From Oxytricha trifallax (Eukaryota; Ciliophora; Spirotrichea; Sporadotrichida; Oxytrichidae): a stretch of 64,000 nucleotides of DNA. Below, one piece after another: positions 27,601-37,979 of this stretch. The position numbers and the translations under genes are program-made. The stretch spans positions 1-64,000 of the forward strand of contig ARYC01018502.1 in the NCBI GenBank assembly GCA_000711775.1, written 5' to 3'. The notes under the pieces were generated by a model. That model ran no database searches and was not told where the DNA came from. It saw nothing but the letters and a program-made list of their open reading frames with translations. The stretch's first letter is position 1; each line of letters opens with the position of its first letter.

Positions 27601-29220
27601 AAAGTAAGGTGTAGAGAGGAAAAAGCTAAGCAACTCTTCTTTGGATTTATCATCAATTTTTGCAAGAATTCTCAGATAATCTTTCTTTTACATTGATGCT
27701 AACTCGCACTCTTCCAAACATTGAATAGAAGCTTGTCTAGGTTTATCTGATTTTAGAGCTAATTCTCCGAATCCACTACCTGCATGTAGCTGCTTAACTT
27801 CAGTATGATAGCGATCAGAGTCTACCTTTAATTGAGACCTCTTTCCTTTTATTTATAGAGAAGACTTTGAAATACAGCAAATATCAATGAATTTATGATT
27901 AAATTTTTATATTAAATTTATACGCTGATTCCTTGCACTAGGAGGATTTTAATAATTTAGAGCATCTTAGATAGATAATTCTGATAAAATCATAGGTTAC
28001 TAAGTGTTTCTAAATTTTTCATTTGATTACTAAGAGTTCTAAGATTATTGAGATCTATGTGAATTTATTGAGACTTTATCGTCGTTTTATTCCTAGAGGT
28101 CAAATTCTGATATTTGTATTTAATAACTTTTCTTTTCTAGATAATTGCCTCCAGATATTGATCTAGAATCAGATAGTAACTAAGAGCTTAAAATCCTCTA
28201 ATTTTCTATTGGCAAATTGTTAGACTTTACATCTTAAGCTGAATCTAGAAGGTTACTGTCGGCTTTGTATATAAAATTTATGCATATTTAAAACTCATAA
28301 ATTAAAATGACTTAAGTTTAGATAAATTAGGAGTCTTGCTTAACTAACTCTACTATAGGAAAAGATTACTCTTATTTAAGCTGATTTTAGATTTTTTATC
28401 AATATTAGGAGTATTTCTCCCATTAGCCGAGATTTAACTTATTTTTCTTTGGCTCCTATTTACAGCCCCAGTAGAGTCAACATAATATGGCAGTTAAACT
28501 GACACTCTACCCTTTAATATTATGTAAAACTTGTCTCCCAAGTCACCTAAAAATTTGTAAGTTAATTTCATGATACTTTTAACAATTAAGCAATAGTTTT
28601 GCCAAATATAGAAAATTCTACGTAATTAAACTTACCGTCTTAAAATACATATTCTCCTGAGTCGAAATGCTCATATTATAATGCTTGAACTATATCCACA
28701 AAATAGTTGTCTTTAATGTCTTTTTCTCTGAAAAAATCTATTTCCTTGAAAAATGGAGTAATTTAATGTATTTCTTGAGAGTTTCTTTTATCAGGATCTT
28801 TCTTCAATACTCTTAAAATGTTCTAAGAAAACATATTTAAAGCATAGGTAATAAAGAAAAAGAATCCCATAAATAATGTTTTCACATTGTATAGCTGAAA
28901 TAAGATTAATTATTTATTCAAGTTTCTATATTTTATACATAAATTATTTAAAAAATTTAACCTCATTAAATTTTATTCAGTTATACAATAGGATTGCAAT
29001 AAATAATATAATACGAGAGATCAATTTTAATGATAAAACTGTATAAAACTTACTTCTACTCTCGTATAAGACTTATTTTAATTTATGTTTGGTTAATCAT
29101 TGTTTGCTGCCAATATTCCATGATCCACATACGACAATGGAGAGGCAATTGAGTTCTTCTTTGATTGAAAATTCGAATTTTAATTTACTGATGCACCAGC
29201 AGATCCAAATAATGGGATAT
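24665..29220 (-). CDS. Protein with two cyclic-nucleotide-binding domains and a long disordered tail
   Basis: Two CNB domains are visible. The first spans ~28790-27660: RVLKKDPDKRN, PFFKEIDFFREKD, EHFDSGEYVFQDG, LGDLGDKFYIILKGRVSV, then GSGFGELALKSDKPRQASI (phosphate-binding cassette with the Arg). The second spans ~27650-26520: STPYFGHWSRSMILKL, DQIVVSEGTKNNYLFLIKEG, a Ser-rich insert, then GNGQIFGEESMLLKLPALYS, CRSAHAEI, and after removal of the MITE FIINELEFGRRI. The second cassette lacks the usual Arg, so it may not bind nucleotide. From ~26500 to TGA at 24665-24667 a single frame stays open, giving a basic Ser/Asn/Gln-rich tail. An N-terminal disordered exon (PLFGSAGASVNQNS) ends at a GTAAGT donor near 29050; the initiating ATG was not found and may lie in an upstream MDS. 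Confidence 0.8.
26567..26958. mobile_element. G-run MITE copy 1 acting as IES, TSD AAAATTTC
   Basis: 392 bp. It begins GGGGGAAGGGGGAAGTTTCC and ends with the inverted counterpart GGAACTTCCTCCCCCC, with subterminal repeats of AAGTTTCCTGCCCC inside both ends. 8-bp target duplication AAAATTTC at 26559-26566 and 26959-26966. It carries no gene. It sits in the second CNB domain of the gene on the - strand. Excision with one duplication copy rejoins AHAEI to FIINELEFG in phase. The interior matches copy 46613-47067 in opposite orientation. Confidence 0.88.
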
Positions 29221-29668
29221 ATGAATAAAAACAATATAATATTTTTTAATTTTTAGATAACAGAAAAATGCACTATAATTTAATTAAAAATAATAATTTC
29301 TATTGGTGTACTAAATCTATGGGAATAATTAACTGCATTTTAATAATGATAATTAAAAACGTTACATTTTATGTTTTATTGAACTGCTCTCTTTAAAATT
29401 ATATTATATTAAGATTTGACAATAGGCAATATTTTATTAAGATAAAAAAATTATTAGTATTATAACAACTACCTCTAAAAATTAAAAAGCAGACATTTTT
29501 ATTTTTAATTAAAATTTATATGGTAATTATAGTTATTCATGGATTAAATTTAATCATTATCGTACTTAAAATCTTAAATTTATCTATATTTATTTATTTG
29601 TAATTTATGATAATTATTCATGTAAAAATATTAACATATTAATTTTATTATTAATCTTATAACTTTCA
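29220..29668. other. AT-rich gap with no gene recognised
   Basis: About 450 bp, ~80% A+T, between the 3' end of the five-MDS gene and the 5' part of the cyclic-nucleotide gene. No coding frame or repeat with clear ends was seen. It could hold the missing first exon of the latter. Confidence 0.5.
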
Positions 29669-32600
29669 TCATCTATGCTACCTTGTCTAGTTTTTAAGTT
29701 TCCTATCTAAAAATTTCTGCAATTTCATATCAATTTTTCTATTTATATATTCATCTGAAATATTCTTCTCAAATTCACAGTCTTGTCTAAAGCTCAGTTA
29801 AGTCTCTTTATGTATAGTTTTCAATAGTCCAGGTCTATAACCTTTTAAAAATCAATAAGAAATATATCAAATATAAATATTTAAGACCTAATAATAAATG
29901 AATAACTGTAAAAACGCAATAAGCATATTTTTAATTTCAAACCTTTTAAATTTTGAATATCATTAGTTACTCGAATCAAGTTATCACTTCTAATTTTCTC
30001 TTCCATGAGTTGCATATCATATTCTTAGTAATTAGGGTTTCCAATTTTATGATTAATCACGTATTTCTCTTTCAGGGGTTCTTGATAGTCTTAACAGGCA
30101 GAGACTAGATTCCTTATAGAATTTTACATTAATTTAGAAGGACTAACATTAGAATTCTTTCGACTGTGAATAACTGAAGTGCTCAATAAATTCAATGTTT
30201 TGTAATTGACCTAGGTAGATAAATTTTTAGTATGCCGAGTATGTATGGGATCCAATTAAATTGTTGAAATATCTTGAGGTCCATCTGTGTAAGGATTAGT
30301 ACTTTGATTTAACATAGCTCTTTCACTACTTAAAAGAGGTCCATCTGTTGACATTTTTTATAAATATCCATCTAATTTTGTAGAGCCTCGAAAATTTGAT
30401 GCTGAAATTCTTTTATGATGAAAATCTAATTTAGGCAGCGTTTATTATTGGTTATATTTATCTTAATTTTCAATACTAGCTTCTCTAGTTTGAGGTAATC
30501 TGAAATTATTGATCTTTTCCATAATTTTCTTTAGATTTGGTTTTTAATACACTTTTAAAAGTTATTCTGGATATTTTAGATTAAGATTACTGTATTAAGT
30601 CGCTCTGTCAAAATTTCTTCTTCGTTAATGAATTTTCTTTAGAGGTTTCAAATTATTTGCTTAGTTCTGTTTCTACTATTAATCTTCATTTGGAACTTGA
30701 AGCAAATTATTATTTGCACTTTATAAACTTGCAAGTTCATTTTATCGCTCCGATTATATTTCTTGAAATTCAACTGAATCAACAGATTTTTCTCTTAAGG
30801 TTAAATTGAATATTGGCTCAATTTTGTTATCCCTTCTGCTTGAATTCTTGTTAGATTTTTATTCTAGTGAGTCGTTTTACTTATTCTTTGGAGATTTATT
30901 TGAATTATAAAATGACTTTATCATTTATTCTTGCCTGTATTACTCAAAACCTGAAATTTAAATGCCTTTACTTGAATCCTTGGAATTCTTTCTATTATTA
31001 ATTTTAGCTAAGAAACTTCCCAGAAATTAGTTGTCTTGCTATTCTTGAGTCCTATTTTTTAAAACTTCTTGCCAATTACTTCCCTATAGCTTGAAATATC
31101 CTCCTATCCCCTCTTTCAAGTTTTTCTCAAACATCTCTTTCGCTTTAATTTTCATTCTTTCAGTGAGGTTAATTTTAATTTACTCTGTAATTTTGTTATG
31201 TAACTCTTCATTTGACTTGTCTTCATAATATTTCTTATTTTGATGCCTAATTGATCTGTCTATAGTGCTTCTAGATTTTAGTTGCATGAAAGAATTGTCG
31301 GCTTGGCAAAATCTGTTTATCATGAATTGCCTGTCCTCATTTAATTTTTGGATTTTTACATCATAATCAGAGACTATTTTATTTTATTAGTCATTCATGT
31401 GATTAGCCGCATCAAATTTAATTCATATAGTTAACTATAAAATTATTTATGAAAAAGAACTTAATTTTATCAGAAATAATATATATATATATATATATTT
31501 ATAAAATATATATTATATTTAAATCTATCATTAATTTACAAAAAAGTACAATTTATTTTTTTATTAAAAGGTAAAAAAGAAAATCTAATTTTTTGCCATT
31601 TTATAATTGATTATGATGATGATAATGAATAACTTAAGATAAGGTAAATATGAAAACTAGAAATAAACATCTCTAGTATTAAATATATGATTATTATTGT
31701 TATTATTACTGTTGTTATTATTATTGAGCGTATATATATTAGTTAATTGTATTTAGTATTTAAGGTGACGATAGTTTTTCTTATTCAAATAGTCATTATC
31801 TGTCTTATTTCTTTAGTTGGGGGAGCGACTTTGGCCGTTTGGACCTATGCGTCTTTCATAGGGTGCTCCTGGGGGTCATGTCCCTTGTCATCTCGTCCCA
31901 CATCCTGACATGGCTCTTCGGATCCTGACTCAGCCTGGGGCATGTCCCTTGCCTGGACCGGTCAGCATGCCAACCACCAAAGCCTGACCTCTTTTTTATT
32001 CTTTCACTTCTTTTTTTAGAGATGTTTTTAGAAATTGGTTTTCATCTCTAAGTCTTTTTGTTCAAGGACATAGTCATAGAGATCAGCTCGTCATCTTTAG
32101 TAGTAATAACAATAACAATAATAACTATTCCATTTTATAATTTTATTATTTAAATATTAAATATCATCATATTTATTTTCAAGTAAAGTTAATGTAAATA
32201 TTATATGATGCATTAATTTCTGATATAATCTAAATTTATAAATATTATAAATTTAATATTGACCATTAACATATTAATTTATTTAACTTTAATTTTTATT
32301 TAATCTGATATATCTATTATTTATTTAAATATTTAGCATCAACTATGTCCACTGTATTATTGTGCACTTTCCTCTAGTACTGCCTCTTCTAATGTTTATC
32401 ACTCCTATCTACAATGAATACATTGACATTAGTGGGTTCGACTCTCTTTTTTATCCAATTTTTCATGTCATTTTTAATCAGGCCCAAATTTTGATCTATC
32501 TCAGCATGTTCTTCTTAGTGAATTTAATCAATAACTTCTTGAAGTAAAATTGTAGGGGGTCAGTTCTGATGGATTTGAGTCAGTTATAAATAATAAATCG

Positions 32601-33424
32601 ACTATAAAAAATAATAATATATGATAAATTATTTTACAATATATAAGAATTATAATAGTTATTGATCAGTAAGTTCTATTTTTTGTTTAGTTTCATGTAT
32701 GATTCTTAAGAGATCTTTTATAAATTTTGATTTAATTTATACAAACATATAATAGAAAATATTCTAATATTTTTATAATAATTATATTCTATTTATAATC
32801 TTAATTCTTAGTTTATTGCCTTACTTGAGAATTTCAATGTTTGATATCTTTTACAATTGATTCTTTGCTGGATGCTTTAGTATTAGAGGTATAAGAAAGT
32901 TGGGGGGGGAAAGTTTCCTGCACCGGTTTATGATAAAAAAAAAATTTTAGGGAAGTTTCCTGCACTTTTTTTAAAAATATTTTTTCTATAAAAAAAATAT
33001 TTTTATTACAACTATAATGCAACTTCCGAACGAATTTTATTGAATTAATTATATTTAATTTATTAATCAATTAGTCAATATATCTTTTTAGATTCCAATT
33101 TTTGACATATTTCATCTGATATTTTTTGGTTTTTTTATCTTAGCCATTATATTGTCCTCTCATTTTTAAAGTAATTCCAAATATTGTATCCAATTATTAT
33201 TGAAATTTCAATTCAATTTATATGTTCTTTCAAAACTTATATAAAGTTAGACTATATTTTTTGAACTACTTCTATCATGTATAAAAATCCTATTAATATA
33301 AGTGAGTCATAAAAATTTTTAATTTTATGATTTATATTAAGTTTTACATAAAATAAAAAAAAGTGCAGGAAACTTCCTCGAGTGCAGGAAACTTTCCCCC
33401 CCCAGAAAGTTATTTGTTTATCAT
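29669..33424 (-). CDS. Basic Gln/Asn/Ser-rich protein, five MDSs fully joined
   Basis: Family not recognised. Five MDSs join in linear order. MDS1 ends at the TSD 33404-33411 and starts at ATG 33424 (MINKQLS). MDS2 is 32855-32901. MDS3 is 32336-32552. MDS4 and MDS5 (31415-29940 and 29849-29669) are separated by a 101-bp IES. Pointers are AACTTTCT (the MITE target duplication), CAATT, TTGATGC and TTTAAAAGGTT (- strand). The joined frame is 1911 nt, 636 residues, ending at TGA 29669-29671. Residues ~20-90 look folded and helical (LLQEVIDQIHQEEHAEID, IKNDMKNWIKKRVEPTN); ~100-190 are charged helices (DYDVKIQKLNEDRQFMINRF). The rest is disordered, rich in Asn, Ser, Lys and Gln. The exact divisibility by three after four independent joins supports the assembly. 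Confidence 0.8.
29850..29950. other. IES, 101 bp, 11-bp pointer
   Basis: The forward-strand repeat AACCTTTTAAA occurs at 29839-29849 and 29940-29950. Removal joins DIQNLK to GYRPGLLKT on the - strand in phase. Confidence 0.85.
31409..32335. other. IES, 927 bp, pointer GCATCAA, carrying a SINE-like insertion
   Basis: GCATCAA at 31409-31415 and 32336-32342. Deleting 927 bp joins NNTVDIVDA to ANHMNDQQNK on the - strand in phase. Without the deletion the frame meets TGA just upstream of 31415. The segment includes an AT dinucleotide run (~31482-31500) and a GC-rich retroposon-like stretch (31690-32125). Confidence 0.88.
31690..32125 (+). mobile_element. SINE-like element with trinucleotide tail
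   Basis: A markedly GC-rich block (31815-31985, e.g. GGGGGTCATGTCCC, CCTGGACCGGTCAGC) stands out from AT-rich surroundings and ends with TTTAGTAGTAATAACAATAA at 32096-32120. The left side (31690-31730) has a complementary ATTATTGTTATTATTACTG run, perhaps the tail of a second, oppositely oriented short element. No long frame and no clear tRNA A/B boxes. The tail is shared with the element at 36760-37225. Interpreted as a retroposed non-autonomous element. Confidence 0.6.
32548..32854. other. IES, 307 bp, pointer AATTG
   Basis: AATTG at 32548-32552 and 32855-32859. Removal joins ASSKESI to LLQEVIDQIH on the - strand in phase and bypasses TGA codons present on both sides. Confidence 0.8.
32902..33403. 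mobile_element. G-run MITE copy 2 acting as IES, TSD AGAAAGTT
   Basis: 502 bp. It starts GGGGGGGGAAAGTTTCCTGC and ends GCAGGAAACTTTCCCCCCC, a near-perfect terminal inverted repeat, each end backed by a second internal AAGTTTCCTGC repeat. The 8-bp duplication AGAAAGTT lies at 32894-32901 and 33404-33411. Inserted after about five codons of the gene starting at 33424; precise removal gives MINKQLSYTSNTKASSKES. Confidence 0.9.
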
Positions 33425-34430
33425 TTTATACAATAATAAATATTTATTTTTAAATATAACTTCAACTTATTGAAGCTAAAACTAATATTTAAAATTAATG
33501 TTTACTATGTATATTATCAAGTTTAAAATTTAATAGAGAATGGAAAAAAAATTATATAAAGTTTTTTTAATCTTTGAAGATTGAAGGAAAATTAGGAATA
33601 TATATATAAATTTATATAGTATTTTTTAATACGAAGATTCTTAGACCTAATATAGTATCAAGATTCTTATAAGTAAATATAAATTAAAGTAGCGAAGATT
33701 AAAGGATATAAAGTTCAAATAATTATAATTAGATGAATTATCTAAAATTTATTATAAAATGATAATAAAATATTTATTCAAGAATTGTTGTGATGTTTAT
33801 ATATAGTTAGTTAATAAAATAATTAATTAAAAAAATGAAATTAATTTGAAAAAATTATTTAAATTTATAGCTAGAATTTAAAATATTTGCATTTAAAGCT
33901 AATATTAATTAAATACTCTTAATTGAGGAAATAATTTGATTAAAATCTAAATTTAGTGATTAGAGTTAATTTTAATTGTATTACACATTAAAACATAAGA
34001 ATTATATGTTGTTTTTTTTATATGGAAAAAATAAGATTGAATAAATGAAAATATAAAATAAACCATTAGAAATTTAAATTAAATTTATGTTGATAAATAT
34101 CAATCAATCTTGGTAAATATTTGTTCAATGAAAAAAATTAAAAAATTGAAAAAGTAAATTTAAAGTTTTAATATGATGTTATATTTTGATATTCTGAATA
34201 GACAAAAGTCATGCTAAATAGATATTTTGTGTATTAAGTATTCTATTTGATCTCTTTAATTAGGTAAATTTAAGATTCATTTAAAATAACGTTTCTTAAA
34301 GTGCTTATTTTTTTAATATTTAAAATTGCATTAAAGTTTTTTTATATATAAAAAACTCAGAATATATCAAAATACTCACTTTGTTAAATTTAAAACTATT
34401 TAAAACTTTGTGAATCAGAAATTTTAATAC
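33425..34430. other. AT-rich spacer without recognised genes
   Basis: About 1 kb at ~80% A+T with homopolymer runs, dense stops of all kinds, no pointer pairs found. It lies upstream of the gene starting at 33424 and holds its presumed promoter. Confidence 0.5.
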
Positions 34431-34436
34431 ATTTTA

Positions 34437-35038
34437 ATTATAATAATAATAATAATAATGTGATCACATTGAGGTCTCTGGGGACCCCCGATCTCATATA
34501 TGTTTAAAATAAATAAGGGACTAGCCCTTTTCATTTTAAGTAATCTGGTCTTCCGTAGACTTTCTTTGTCTTTATGTGGATATCCAGAATCTTCTTTCTC
34601 TTCCATCTTGTAACTCCTTTCCAGAATTTGCTGTTGGTTACTTTTTCTCTATGCCAGTTGTATAGGAAGACTCTCATTTCCTCTCCTTTCTTAAATTTTA
34701 GTTCAATTTTGTGTGTACCACCCATCTGGACACTTCTAGGTTTAGTTCTCAACATTGAGATCTATTATAAGTGTGGGAAGATCTGATTTTTAAGTTGGTC
34801 TATTCCATATCTTTTTGCGTCAACATAGAGAACAATCATGGTATTTTTTGATGTCGATTTTTGAATGTTGAGGTTAATCTTTGTGAAGTCGGGTTAAAAA
34901 AAGTTTGAATTCGTTTTTCTCTTCAGTACTTAATTCATGCCAAAATTTGTTTTTTAGTTTGGCAAAGTATGATTTAACCTGTTGGTTTGATTGCAATGAT
35001 AAATTTTTAATAATAAAATCATCCATTAAGTAGTTGGT
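34437..35038 (-). mobile_element. Short retroposon-like element with ATT-repeat tail and two small frames
   Basis: Read on the - strand, an ATG at ~35027 opens a frame MDDFIIKNLSLQSNQQVKSY continuing ~70 codons to CSLC then TGA. A second frame starts MIVLYVDAKRYGIDQLKNQ near 34840 and runs ~110 codons through HKIELKFKKGEEM, NWHREKVTNSKFWKG to GRPDYLK and TGA near 34537. After a further ~75 bp of relatively GC-rich sequence comes an (ATT)n tail at 34437-34459. The microsatellite tail fits a target-primed retroposon on the - strand. It may be a 5'-truncated LINE or a self-contained non-autonomous element. Neither frame matches a domain I recognise. Confidence 0.55.
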
Positions 35039-35039
35039 A

Positions 35040-36755
35040 CATTTTAATTATATTTAAATATTTTTATTTTTATAGTGATGCCTTATGTATAAATCAAAGT
35101 GCAATATTAAAATCTAATATAAATTAAAATAATCATTTTCCAATAAATTTCTAGGCCTTTTTTAATTCATATATTAATAGCTTGAAGATTTAAATTAAAA
35201 AAGAACAGGTTCTTATGCTTTAAAATTTTTATTTTTTTAGTTTAACGATATAATTTAGAGATTAAATTAATTAAAACATTATATCTGCAGCCAATTATAT
35301 TTGCTAGAATAATAACCTAATAATTCTTTTTCTTCACTTTTTAAAATTATTATTATTTTTCAAATCGTTTTAATTCTATGAAAATTAACAAGTACAATTA
35401 AATTAGAAATTTTATTAACTTTATGCAATTATAATTATAATATTGTAAGTTAAAATAAGCATATCTTAAGAAATAATGTAATTGATGTTAAAATAATTTT
35501 TAAAATGAAATTTATTAATTAGTAATTATATTAAATTAAAATTTGATATTTCAAGAAAACCTTGATATTGTACAAATTATTCGTAATTTTAATTTATAAT
35601 ATAAATAAAATAAACTAAATACATAAATTTTCCTTGCAAGTAATATTGAAAACTCTAAAATTAATAATAAATATAATGTCTAAAAAATAATAATAAGATC
35701 AATGAATAAATAGCTAAGTATTCTCTAAATTTTTGTTCTAATTATTGCATCTCAACTAATATTTGAGTAAGTCTTCTATATAATATTCATTCATAATTAT
35801 AGAAGTGTTAAGGGGTAAAATTGTTATATTCGTAATTAATTTCCTTTATATTTTGGTGATGGGATAAATGATGATGTCTATTTTTAATTAAAAATATATA
35901 TAATTGTTGTGTATTTGTGATTACAGATCTTAAATTATATTTTCAAATAATTAATAATTATCAATTATGTAAATAGGTTTAGAAGAAAAATTTTATAAAC
36001 ACCCGAATAATTTTGGTAACTTATAAAGATTTTTAACTTTAACTTTGTAGAATTCTTTTACTAAATTTCCTTTACTCAAAATATGAGTCCCTTTAATTAT
36101 TTTTTATAAAATTTGTGTCAAATTACTTATTAATACCTAAAAAATTTAATTCCAAAAATTTAATGAAATTAAATATGTAAATTCAGTTAAAATATAATTA
36201 TTGTCTTTATTATAAAATTATTTAATTAGATATATTTAAAACTAATATATAGTATTTAACTCAATTATTTTGATTTATATATTCAAATTTAAATAAAATT
36301 GTTTAATAAATGTAGAATATTAATTTTATATGGATGTTAAGTTGACAGTGGTATTTAAAGAGTCATTTTAAATAAATTATAATTTTATATTTCCTATTAA
36401 TTTATTTATATATTTGAAAGAATTTTCAGATAATTTTATCTTTGGAGGTAGTTATAATTAAAAAGCAATGATGGGATTTTACCTTATATTATAGATATAT
36501 AAACATATATTAAATTAATATAACCTTAATAAAGAAGAAAACTATGCAATTTAATAGTAAAAAAATACAAATAGAAAATCTATAAAATATAATAAAAATA
36601 AAATAATATAATTATAAATATTAAGTTTTCAAGAACAATTTAAAATTTTAAATTCTGAATTAATCATAACCATAAATTAAGATTTATTTTTATTTAAATT
36701 TTGTAATATTTTAGTTTAATTGAATCATATGATAAATTTTATGAGTATTATTATA
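35040..36755. other. AT-rich stretch, no gene seen
   Basis: About 1.7 kb of very AT-rich DNA. No frame longer than a few tens of codons with coding-like composition, no inverted repeat ends. Likely germline-limited. Confidence 0.5.
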
Positions 36756-36759
36756 ATTA

Positions 36760-37225
36760 ATACTATTATTACTATTACTACTAAAGAGGGAAGCTGGACT
36801 AACAATAACTAAGAAAGCTGATGTAGTATAGGGCGAGGGAAGTGGCTCCCAGGAACAAGCCAGTACTACTATAGCTGCAAAAACAGAAGCTGGCGCCGAA
36901 GAGCCTTTTATCTAACTACTAGGTGGATTGCTGATAACTATAACTCCAAGGATCTCGATGTCTACGAATTCGAGAAAACTACTCAAATCTCCAACATTGA
37001 AAAGTGCATGACGACATCTGGAAAACATACAACAATAAAAACAACAAACAAATTAAAAAATAAGACTACCGATCACACTTAGGAGCGGGATGTGCCGCCC
37101 TGGAGAATACCCTAGTTGCAGGTAGGGGCCTAACTGGCAGTCTTCAGTGTACTAGCAGAAATCTTTGAGAAACCTAATGTTTATACCTAACTAACTAATT
37201 TAAGGTATAGTATATTTAACAATAG
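36760..37225 (-). mobile_element. SINE-like element, - strand, with TAG/TAA tail
   Basis: A GC-richer island (36785-37190; e.g. GGCGAGGGAAGTGGCTCCC, GGAGCGGGATGTGCCGCCC) in AT-rich DNA. On the - strand it ends CTTTAGTAGTAATAGTAATA at ~36764-36785, the same TTTAGTAGTAATA tail as the element at 31690-32125. The bodies differ, so they are two families or two divergent members mobilised by the same machinery. No protein-coding frame supported. Confidence 0.6.
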
Positions 37226-37831
37226 AAATAGTAATAATATATTTATATATTAAGTCTAGAATTTTTGATTTCTAGATTTTTAATTTCATTTGCCTTTAGC
37301 GATTATCTATTTATCTATATAATATTATAATTTTTTAGATTCTTTTATGAAATTTATCAGATTAATATATTTTTCATTAATTAATGAGAAAAAACTGCCT
37401 ATGAATAATTTGAAATATTATTTATTAAGAGTAATTTTATTTTATAATCTTGTATATCGACTATGATTTTAATTATATAATGTGCGAGAAAAAATATTTA
37501 TATTGTTCAGATTTTGCAATAAAAAGTATTGAGTATTAAAATAGAATTCCAAAATACAATTTCTTAATATTTGAATAAAATATCTTGCATTGAAACTAAA
37601 ATAAAATATTTAAAAACTAAAGATATATGCAAATTATAATTAAAACTTAAATCACCATCATTAAACTAGTTTATATTGGTTAAAAAATTTAATATCTCGT
37701 TAATTAATTTCATTTAAACAAATACTCTTAATTAATTATATTTTGTAATATTTTGCAATTTAATGGATAAGATATTATGAGACTATTGGTTCAGCGGCTA
37801 GATATATTTTTATTATATTATATTTTTTAGT

Positions 37832-37978
37832 GAAGGTGTCATTACTTCAATAGACTCAATTATATCAATTTAAAGCTTGGATAAGGTGTTCTCGGTTGCC
37901 CGAGGATACAGTCTTAGAGATAACAGTGGCATTTATTTTGTTGCTTCATATATTAGAACAGATGGAACTTTTATATAA
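37832..37978 (+). CDS. MDS of the dispersed surface-protein gene (first recognised)
   Basis: Reads EGVITSIDSIISIQSLDKVF, then SVARGYSLRDNSGIYFVASY and IRTDGTF. The pattern (GYS....G.Y.VASY...G) resembles beta-propeller-type repeat ectodomains common in ciliate surface proteins. This is the most upstream piece I can attach to the gene ending near 60500; earlier pieces may exist. Confidence 0.6.
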
Positions 37979-37979
37979 A

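Noticed and set aside
34424-34606. Frame containing a poly-Ile run on the - strand
   Set aside because: The Ile run is just the ATT-repeat tail of the retroposon translated.
37785-37800. GGTTCAGCGGCTAGA, similar to a tRNA A-box
   Set aside because: No matching B-box or cloverleaf downstream; no tRNA gene was supported anywhere in the window.
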